From the NCBI GenBank assembly GCA_031259225.1, contig JAIRLT010000134.1:1-5762 (forward strand): a DNA stretch of 5,762 bases. The letters run 5' to 3'. The position numbers and the translations under genes were made by a program. Origin of the DNA: Prevotellaceae bacterium (lineage in GTDB: Bacteria; Bacteroidota; Bacteroidia; Bacteroidales; UBA932). Within the stretch, counting starts at the first letter, position 1; each line of letters begins with the position of its first letter. The notes under the pieces are model-generated. The model was not told the DNA's origin. It searched no databases and saw only the letters and a program-made list of their open reading frames with translations. Positions 1 through 5,291 of this stretch are shown in pieces.

Positions 1-10
1 CAAAAAGGAC

Positions 11-80
11 GCATCCCCTACGGGATGCGAAAAAGGATGGTTGCCGGTGTTTCTACCGAGCGTACATCCCTGACGGGATG
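11..80. repeat. Pair of near-identical GC-rich hairpins, probable dispersed intergenic repeat
   Basis: Two short perfect inverted repeats share almost the same sequence. The first has arms GCATCCC (11-17) and GGGATGC (22-28) around a 4-nt loop. The second has arms CATCCC (65-70) and GGGATG (75-80) around the loop TGAC. They lie 54 bp apart and are joined by a linker containing GTGTTTCTACCGAGCG. Hairpin-linker-hairpin units built on a CATCCC/GGGATG core resemble repeats I recall from intergenic regions of Bacteroidetes genomes, but that comparison is from memory. The unit lies just upstream of the secreted-protein gene and starts close to the window edge, so it may continue to the left. Neither hairpin is followed by a good T-tract, so a simple terminator role is less likely. 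Confidence 0.6.
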
Positions 81-128
81 ATTTCCTAATTCGTTTTAAT
101 TCATAGAAACCAATAAAAAATAACAATT

Positions 129-1388
129 ATGAAAAAATTTTTCTTTCTTTTGACCATGTTTGCAAGCATTGCCGCAAGCGCACAAAACATGCAAATCACG
201 CCTATCAGCGCGACGTATACCTCGTCGCCGGTAATTCAATTCGAAGTAAGCTGGAAAGGCGCGCGTACTTACCGCCACAACATCAAAGTGTGGGTCTTCG
301 TCAATTACCGCAAAATCGAAAACAATGCACCGGCGGGCAACTGGACACGCGCCGCCATTACAGCCACGCCTGCCGTCAATTCTACGCCTACCAGCACAAC
401 AGCTACGCTTGTTCCCGGCAATGATAAAGGTTTTTGGCTAAATGGCGTAGACGGCGATTACAGCGCGACGCTTACCGTGCCGCTTACGCTTGCTGCCGGC
501 GTTGCGCAATTCAACTGGTGTGCCTACGCTACCGACTACCCGCCCAATGTAGTGGTGCACAGCACCAGCAGCTACACGTTACGCGGCTCGCCGCCGTTTG
601 TCATTAACGGCGGTACACTTCCCGTAAACCAAACAACTTATAGCGGCACAATCACCTCCTTTACCGACGCCACCGATGCACCCGGAAAGTTTCCTGCTTC
701 GCTCAATCAACCGCCCAATGAAATGGGTTGTGTAGCGGGGTTGGTAGAAAACAGAAACGGCGTTTGCGTCGAGCCTTCCGCCGTCGGATGTACCAATAAT
801 ACATTAGATTTAGGCACGGTTTCATTCACTGCCGGTGACCCAGTGCAAATCGTTGGCAATGGCGTTTCGCAAATCTGGTCGCGCCCGGTAACGGCTACCG
901 GCTGCCAAAAGGAAACTTATAACGGCGGTACTCTTGATAATGCTGATGCTGATTGTCGAAAGAACACAAATTATGCCGGCGATTATTTTTCGGGGTGTGC
1001 TGCATTTCGCTACCATGCACAACTTTGCCCGCCACCGTGGAGAGTACCCTCTGCGCTGGATGTTATCAACCTGACCAGTGCTTATGGTTGCTCTGCAGCT
1101 GGAAACAGCGAAGCGTGTGTGAGGAAATTTGTAGACATGTGGAAAGCAGATTTTCGTGGTGAATTGAACGCTACTAATGGTCTCACATTCGGTAACAGAG
1201 TGGGAAGTATATGGGCTATTGTACAAAGGACTTCCAAAATTGATGCAGCCCACTATAATATGGGGGTGTTAAGGTGGACGAACGAAGTAAACAGTACTCA
1301 CGGGACCAAGCTACCATGGTGGTACAACGCCGAAGCGATAATCGGATTGCCACAAGGTACAATCGTTCGCTGCGTGCGCGACAACTAA
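129..1388 (+). CDS. Secreted protein with C-terminal FISUMP (Fibrobacter succinogenes major paralogous) domain
   Basis: This is a 419-residue exported protein. Residues 1-18 form a classic signal peptide (lysines 2-3, hydrophobic core, ASA cleavage site before Q19). There is no lipobox, so it is probably released into the periplasm or outside. Residues about 20-150 form a beta-rich module (VSWKG, VWVFVNYRKIE, GFWLNG, FNWCAYATDYPPN) of a type I recall in Bacteroidales FISUMP proteins. Residues about 195-300 are a cysteine-rich linker. Residues about 288-419 match the FISUMP pattern: LCPPPWRVPSALDV near 299-312 (family form CP.GW.vPs..dw) and the closing VRCVRDN at 413-419. The family has no assigned enzymatic activity and is thought to have a C-type-lectin-like fold, so surface binding is an inference. 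The start is ATG 129, preceded by A-rich sequence without a Shine-Dalgarno motif. There is no T9SS-type C-terminal sorting domain. The core is divergent: W362-A-I replaces the W-S-S I expect there. Confidence 0.8.
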   Translation: MKKFFFLLTMFASIAASAQNMQITPISATYTSSPVIQFEVSWKGARTYRHNIKVWVFVNYRKIENNAPAGNWTRAAITATPAVNSTPTSTTATLVPGNDKGFWLNGVDGDYSATLTVPLTLAAGVAQFNWCAYATDYPPNVVVHSTSSYTLRGSPPFVINGGTLPVNQTTYSGTITSFTDATDAPGKFPASLNQPPNEMGCVAGLVENRNGVCVEPSAVGCTNNTLDLGTVSFTAGDPVQIVGNGVSQIWSRPVTATGCQKETYNGGTLDNADADCRKNTNYAGDYFSGCAAFRYHAQLCPPPWRVPSALDVINLTSAYGCSAAGNSEACVRKFVDMWKADFRGELNATNGLTFGNRVGSIWAIVQRTSKIDAAHYNMGVLRWTNEVNSTHGTKLPWWYNAEAIIGLPQGTIVRCVRDN

Positions 1389-1423
1389 CTTACACTCGAA
1401 CATCATTATATAAGCTATACATC

Positions 1424-1448
1424 GTGTTTCCACGAAACACTAACTTTT
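1424..1448 (+). terminator. Possible weak terminator after the FISUMP gene
   Basis: A perfect 7-bp stem GTGTTTC (1424-1430) / GAAACAC (1434-1440) with a 3-nt loop lies 36 bp after the stop codon. It is followed by TAACTTTT, so the T-run is short and displaced. Position suits a terminator, but the stem is A/T-rich and the tail is poor. Confidence 0.35.
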
Positions 1449-1549
1449 GTCATGCCCGACCTTTCTTAGGGTGTCATCGAAAAACCATGCACCATCCCAT
1501 CTTCCGGCGGAGGGGGATAGCGGTGGTGTTTATTGTGCGCAAAAAACAG

Positions 1550-1557
1550 TATCTTTG
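1550..1557 (+). promoter_or_regulatory. Bacteroidetes-type -7 element of the glutathione peroxidase gene
   Basis: TATCTTTG matches the Bacteroidetes sigma-ABfr -7 consensus TAnnTTTG exactly. No clean TTTG -33 box is found 19-21 bp upstream; only a loose GTGTT is present around 1526-1530. Transcription would begin near 1563, giving a leader of about 18 nt. This argues against the in-frame TTG at 1533 as the start codon, because it would lie upstream of the transcript, and supports ATG 1581. Confidence 0.6.
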
Positions 1558-1580
1558 CACAAACATTAAAATATATCCTC

Positions 1581-2129
1581 ATGAAAAAATGCTTTCTTCT
1601 TTCTTTCGCCGTGGTTTTGTTGGCGTGCGGCGCGCCGGACAGCGGTTTTTACAGCTATACGGTCAAAACCATCGACGGCGGCGACTTTGCGCTGTCGCAA
1701 TTAAAAGGCAAAAAAACGCTGGTCGTCAATGTGGCATCGAAGTGCGGGCTGACGCCGCAATATGAACAACTGCAAGCCTTGTACGAAAAGTACAAAGACC
1801 ACCATTTTACGATTATTGCGTTTCCCGCCAATAATTTCGGCGCGCAGGAGCCGGGTACGGATGCGGAAATCAAGGAATTTTGCACTGCCAACTATGGCGT
1901 TACGTTCCCGGTGATGGCAAAAATATCAGTGAAAGGCGACGATATTGCCCCGCTCTACCAATGGCTCACCACAAAAGCTGCCAACGGGCAGGAAGACGCC
2001 GAAGTGCAATGGAATTTCCATAAATTCCTGATTGACGAAAACGGACAATGGGTCAAATCCATTGCCCCGCGCGTCCTCCCGGACGATGAAGAAATTGTCG
2101 CGTGGATAGAAGGACGTCCGGCAAAATAG
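1581..2129 (+). CDS. Glutathione peroxidase family lipoprotein (probably thioredoxin-dependent)
   Basis: This 182-residue thiol peroxidase would reduce hydrogen peroxide or organic hydroperoxides. Residues 1-16 are a lipoprotein signal peptide with lipobox LLAC, so the mature protein should be lipidated on Cys16 and face the periplasm. The GPx signature is intact: NVASKCGLT with peroxidatic Cys55 (cysteine, not selenocysteine), FGAQEPG with Gln89, and WNF with Trp144 and Asn145, completing the Cys-Gln-Trp-Asn tetrad. Cys101 in EIKEFC sits where thioredoxin-dependent GPx enzymes carry the resolving cysteine, so thioredoxin-like reductant is more likely than glutathione. The usual second cysteine in FPCNQF is Ala83 here (FPANNF). 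The start at 1581 is chosen because it gives the signal peptide and lies just downstream of the -7 element at 1550-1557. An extension to TTG 1533 is unlikely. It is probably monocistronic, ending at the hairpin 2168-2213. Confidence 0.92.
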   Translation: MKKCFLLSFAVVLLACGAPDSGFYSYTVKTIDGGDFALSQLKGKKTLVVNVASKCGLTPQYEQLQALYEKYKDHHFTIIAFPANNFGAQEPGTDAEIKEFCTANYGVTFPVMAKISVKGDDIAPLYQWLTTKAANGQEDAEVQWNFHKFLIDENGQWVKSIAPRVLPDDEEIVAWIEGRPAK

Positions 2130-2142
2130 CCGCTGTACTCCC

Positions 2143-2194
2143 TAATCGAAAAATTATATATAATTTTCCGGTTATAATCGAAAAATTATATATA
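2143..2194. repeat. 20-bp direct repeat with an 18-bp perfect palindrome
   Basis: TAATCGAAAAATTATATATA occurs at 2143-2162 and again at 2175-2194, 32 bp apart start to start (about three helical turns). The first copy runs into a perfect 18-bp palindrome AAAATTATATATAATTTT at 2150-2167, which extends with one mismatch to CG...CG at 2147-2170. The second copy supplies the left arm of the hairpin at 2168-2213. Two helically phased copies just upstream of a promoter are compatible with an operator for a dimeric regulator, but no regulator gene is present in the window. Alternatively the repeats may be a by-product of A/T-rich terminator sequence. Confidence 0.7.
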
Positions 2195-2228
2195 AAATTT
2201 CGATTATCGCCGGATTTTTTATATTTTT
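2168..2228 (+). terminator. Probable rho-independent terminator of the peroxidase gene
   Basis: An imperfect inverted repeat pairs CCGG (2168-2171) and ATAATCGAAA (2174-2183) with TTTCGATTAT (2198-2207) and CCGG (2210-2213). A 2-nt internal mismatch separates the two stem blocks and the loop is 14 nt. The T-rich run ATTTTTTATATTTTT follows directly at 2214-2228. The structure starts 39 bp after the peroxidase stop codon. Its right arm and T-run overlap the promoter proposed for the next gene. Confidence 0.6.
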
Positions 2229-2229
2229 G
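2198..2229 (+). promoter_or_regulatory. Probable Bacteroidetes-type promoter of the ATPase gene
   Basis: TATTTTTG at 2222-2229 matches the -7 consensus TAnnTTTG. TTTC at 2198-2201, 20 bp upstream, is a one-mismatch match to the -33 box TTTG at the expected spacing. The start codon at 2244 is only 14 bp beyond the -7 box, so the mRNA leader would be about 5-10 nt. The -33 box lies inside the right arm of the terminator-like inverted repeat. Confidence 0.5.
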
Positions 2230-2243
2230 TAAAAAATGCGCAG

Positions 2244-3368
2244 ATGATTAAGCGGGAACTTCAAGCGGTAGTAGAACAAAAATTGTTCAAAGGCAAGGTC
2301 ATTGTCCTGACCGGTCCCCGGCAGGTGGGTAAAACCACGCTGTTGAAACAGGTGGTGGAGAAACAAGAGCAGCCGGTATTGTCGCTGAATTGTGATGAAC
2401 CGGAAGTGCGGGCGCTGCTGGGCGGCGCCAACCTGCAGGAATTGCGTGGGCTTGCCGGCAATTACAAAATCATCGTAGTAGACGAGGCGCAACGGGTGAA
2501 GAATATTGGCTTGACTTTGAAACTGCTTGCTGATGCATTTCCATCCATACAATTACTGGTTACCGGTTCATCGTCGCTGGAACTGGCAGATGAAGTAAAT
2601 GAACCGCTAACAGGACGTAAATTTGCATATCACCTCTATCCGTTTTCGGCAAAAGAATTGGCTGGTGCTACGAATACGTTGGTAGAAAAGCAATCGCTGG
2701 AAATGCGCCTGATTTACGGCTCTTATCCTGACGTCGTCAATTTTCCGGACGAGGCAAAAGAATGTTTATTAAACTTGTCTGACAGCTATTTGTACAAGGA
2801 TATTTTGGCGTTGGGCGATATCCGCAAGCCGGCGCAGTTGGAGAAATTACTGGTAGCATTGGCATTGCAGCTTGGACGCGAAATCTCATACCATGAATTG
2901 GCGCAAATCATCGGGGCAACCGCCGACACAGTAGAACGTTATATTGACTTGTTGGAAAAATGTTTTGTCGTTTTCCTGCAGCAGGCGTTCAGTCGCAACC
3001 ATCGCAAAGAAATAAAGAAAGGAAAGAAAATATATTTTTACGACAACGGCATACGCAATGCTATCATTCAAAATTTCTCACCGCTGAACCTGCGGCAGGA
3101 TACCGGCTTTTTGTGGGAAAACTATTTTGTCGCCGAACGGATGAAAGCCAATCATTATCGCCGGTATTTCGTAAAAAATTATTTCTGGCGCACTTTCCAA
3201 CAACAGGAAATTGATTTGATAGAAGAAGCCGACGGTTTACTGACGGCTTTTGAAATCAAATGGAACGAAAAACGCCACCCGAAAATCCCGGTGACTTTTG
3301 CCGGTACTTATCCACAACACGTATTCCACGTGGTAAATAGTGATAACTATATGGAATATTTATTGTAG
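2244..3368 (+). CDS. ATP-binding protein, AAA_14 / DUF4143 family
   Basis: This 374-residue P-loop ATPase has the usual length for its family. The N-terminal AAA_14 domain (about 1-140) contains Walker A GPRQVGKTT (24-32), Walker B IIVVDEAQ (76-83), a sensor-1-like VTGSSS (106-111) and the family motif PLTGRK (121-126). The C-terminal DUF4143 region (about 180-374) begins with a helical part that includes a likely winged-helix segment (SYHELAQIIGATADTVERYI, 215-234). It ends in a PD-(D/E)XK-nuclease-like pattern: E292 in LWENYF, D324 in QEIDLI, and E337/K339 in FEIKW. The family is very common and often multicopy in Bacteroidetes and other anaerobes. Its cellular role is not established, and nuclease activity is an inference from the residue pattern. 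There is no signal peptide, so it is cytoplasmic. ATG 2244 is favoured because family members start just before the VLTGPRQVGKTT strand. The gene stands alone behind its own promoter. Confidence 0.92.
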   Translation: MIKRELQAVVEQKLFKGKVIVLTGPRQVGKTTLLKQVVEKQEQPVLSLNCDEPEVRALLGGANLQELRGLAGNYKIIVVDEAQRVKNIGLTLKLLADAFPSIQLLVTGSSSLELADEVNEPLTGRKFAYHLYPFSAKELAGATNTLVEKQSLEMRLIYGSYPDVVNFPDEAKECLLNLSDSYLYKDILALGDIRKPAQLEKLLVALALQLGREISYHELAQIIGATADTVERYIDLLEKCFVVFLQQAFSRNHRKEIKKGKKIYFYDNGIRNAIIQNFSPLNLRQDTGFLWENYFVAERMKANHYRRYFVKNYFWRTFQQQEIDLIEEADGLLTAFEIKWNEKRHPKIPVTFAGTYPQHVFHVVNSDNYMEYLL

Positions 3369-3387
3369 CTTGCCCGCGGAAAGCGCC

Positions 3388-5139
3388 TTACTTTTTCGAC
3401 AGGATATACATGTCGGCACGGTATATATCCAACTCCCCGCTGTTGATGGTGATGTAGCCTTCTATATTAATAAAAACAACAGCATATCGTGCGTTTACCG
3501 GTATAGTTTGCCTGTCTACAACCTTCGTATAAGAGGGAACAGTCCAATCAACACCGGCTATTTGCCGGATAGCATCCGGCAGAGAGAAGGTGGTCAATAG
3601 CGTACCATAGCGGTAGATTTCAATACTGTCTCCAGATCTTTCCTTTATCTTACAGGCAAGTGTTGAGTCCTTTGAGGAAAGGGCTCTTTTATCACTGCGG
3701 TAGTCTTCGTACGAGTAATAGACCATCCGGTCGTAGCCGGTGATTTCAATAAATCGGTCTTCCGTCTTTATTTCAAAATAGGATGTTTCCTCTGCTGCCT
3801 CTTCATTGTTATAACTTTCAGCATAGTTATTGTTGTGCAATTTTTTCCATACGTTATAAAGGCTGTCCATGCCGGGCGGGAGCGATTTTCCGCTGTTGTT
3901 AAAATAATACTCAATGCCGCGCATTTTCCGGTAGTCTTTCTTCGCCCGGCGGATTTGCGTATCGTTGGGAAACTCCCCTGTTTTCAGCCATTCCTGCTTT
4001 GCCAGCAGTTTTTCAAGGCGACATATTTGCGAATACCTCGATACGTTGAATACGTTCCATGGTCCCACAACGGATAATAAAGCCACGCAAGCCAGTGAAA
4101 TTAATACCGGACGGAAAGATTTCCCTTTGGTAAAAATCATATATAGCGTAATGCCCAGCAACCAAAAAGCGCCCAACCACAGAAAATAGCGGTTTTCAGT
4201 AATGCCGTAGTCAGCCGTGCGGCGGAAAATGGCGACAAACAGCAGGACAATTATCGGTATTTCCGAATAGAAAAAATAACGGCAAAAGAAAGTTGTTATT
4301 TTGGTGGCTTTCATTATGTAAAACCGGTGGAGCAGAAAGTAACTAATCAAACCGGCCACCGAATAGATCAGCGTTAGCCAACTTAGTGCTCCTTCAGGTA
4401 GTTGCCACGTAATGATTATTTTCAGTCCGTAAACATAAAAAATAAGTAAGTACAGGGTTAAAATAGGTAACAGGATATATTGCACAAATACCAGCAATGC
4501 AGTATAAGGTTTCCCCGGCTCTTCGGCGTATTGCGATTGGGCAGGAATACCAGCGGCAAAAAACAGCGGGGCAAATAAACAGCCGGAAAAACAGGCGATA
4601 TATAATAAAAACTTATCCTCGTTTATAGGTATATAAAACAACCCGTCAATGGTAAACAATGCCAAACAAAGACCGGCACATAAAACCATTGCGCAGATAG
4701 CCGAGAACAATATTCTCCACCAGATTTTCATGTTATACTGCCAAAAAAGCGACGGTTTCGTAAGGCTGCGGTAAGGGGCGACACACAATCCTGTTATGGC
4801 AACCAGCCAAAAAATGGCATAGTAAGTGCTCGCTACCGTCTTATCCCAGGGCAACAAGTAATAAATCAACGCCAAGAACGGAATAACCAATACATCGGCA
4901 TAGCCGCGCCAATTGCGCCAATGGAAGTCTTCCGTAAGAAGCCGCAAGGCCACCGACAATACAAAACCCAAAGAAAGCAACATGTTCCATCTGAACAAAG
5001 CCTCATCCGCATCAATGCTCCCGTTAATAAATAATATGTCCAGTACGAAAAGCGTTGTACAGCAAAGGGTAGCCACTGGAAAACGTAAAACGGTTTTCCA
5101 TATTTGCGCCGGAATGATTGATAATTTGTTTTTTTTCAT
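3388..5139 (-). CDS. DUF4153 domain-containing integral membrane protein
   Basis: This is a 583-residue polytopic membrane protein of unknown function. About 11 hydrophobic segments cover residues 20-368, for example 20-40, 51-68, 82-97, 106-121, 142-167, 176-198, 213-243, 253-275, 291-305, 318-337 and 347-363. They are followed by a soluble C-terminal domain of about 210 residues (373-583), rich in charged and aromatic residues (YYFNN, YEDYRSDKR). The junction NVSRYSQICRLEKLLAK (365-381) is the pattern I associate with Bacteroidetes DUF4153 proteins, whose C-terminal part follows the last helix in this way. Overall length also fits. Start ATG 5139 (MKKNK) lies in A/T-rich sequence without a Shine-Dalgarno motif; the next upstream sequence gives no better start. 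It shares orientation with cysS, 152 bp away. No clear promoter was found, so read-through from cysS is possible. Its 3' end converges on the ATPase gene with a 19-bp gap. Confidence 0.85.
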   Translation of the reverse strand: MKKNKLSIIPAQIWKTVLRFPVATLCCTTLFVLDILFINGSIDADEALFRWNMLLSLGFVLSVALRLLTEDFHWRNWRGYADVLVIPFLALIYYLLPWDKTVASTYYAIFWLVAITGLCVAPYRSLTKPSLFWQYNMKIWWRILFSAICAMVLCAGLCLALFTIDGLFYIPINEDKFLLYIACFSGCLFAPLFFAAGIPAQSQYAEEPGKPYTALLVFVQYILLPILTLYLLIFYVYGLKIIITWQLPEGALSWLTLIYSVAGLISYFLLHRFYIMKATKITTFFCRYFFYSEIPIIVLLFVAIFRRTADYGITENRYFLWLGAFWLLGITLYMIFTKGKSFRPVLISLACVALLSVVGPWNVFNVSRYSQICRLEKLLAKQEWLKTGEFPNDTQIRRAKKDYRKMRGIEYYFNNSGKSLPPGMDSLYNVWKKLHNNNYAESYNNEEAAEETSYFEIKTEDRFIEITGYDRMVYYSYEDYRSDKRALSSKDSTLACKIKERSGDSIEIYRYGTLLTTFSLPDAIRQIAGVDWTVPSYTKVVDRQTIPVNARYAVVFINIEGYITINSGELDIYRADMYILSKK

Positions 5140-5244
5140 AGCTGTGTATTTTAGTAATAAATTGTAGGCAACCGGGGAAAAAGCCGCGACTTTGCGCCGG
5201 AAAAGTAAGGCGTATGGCAGGTGGCAGTCATTTTTCTGTTCGAT

Positions 5245-5275
5245 TTATACATTTTTTTCCCAATAAAATGTATAA
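5245..5275. repeat. A/T-rich 11-bp perfect inverted repeat between cysS and the DUF4153 gene
   Basis: TTATACATTTT (5245-5255) and AAAATGTATAA (5265-5275) are perfect reverse complements around the 9-nt loop TTTCCCAAT. The repeat begins 16 bp past the cysS stop codon, so it could form a hairpin at the cysS mRNA 3' end. It has no GC pairs beyond one, and no T-tract on the minus strand after the stem, so it is a poor intrinsic terminator. A protein-binding site or an mRNA-stabilising 3' hairpin are alternatives. Confidence 0.5.
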
Positions 5276-5291
5276 CAAAATATATTTGCTT

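Noticed and set aside
11..80. CRISPR array
   Set aside because: There are only two copies of a very short palindrome with one spacer-like gap, and no cas genes are present.
822..1253. 143-residue open frame on the minus strand inside the FISUMP gene
   Set aside because: It is antisense to a gene with a clear signal peptide and domain match, and its protein has no recognisable domain or promoter.
1533..1580. TTG at 1533 as an upstream start for the peroxidase
   Set aside because: It lies upstream of the -7 element, and the added 16 residues would spoil the lipoprotein signal peptide that begins at 1581.
1274..1765. 163-residue plus-strand frame spanning the end of the FISUMP gene and the start of the peroxidase gene
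   Set aside because: It overlaps two well-supported genes in another frame, is arginine-rich without domain features, and crosses the promoter and possible terminator.
2236..2246. ATG at 2236 as the ATPase start
   Set aside because: It is in a different frame and reaches a stop codon (TGA at 2245) after three codons.
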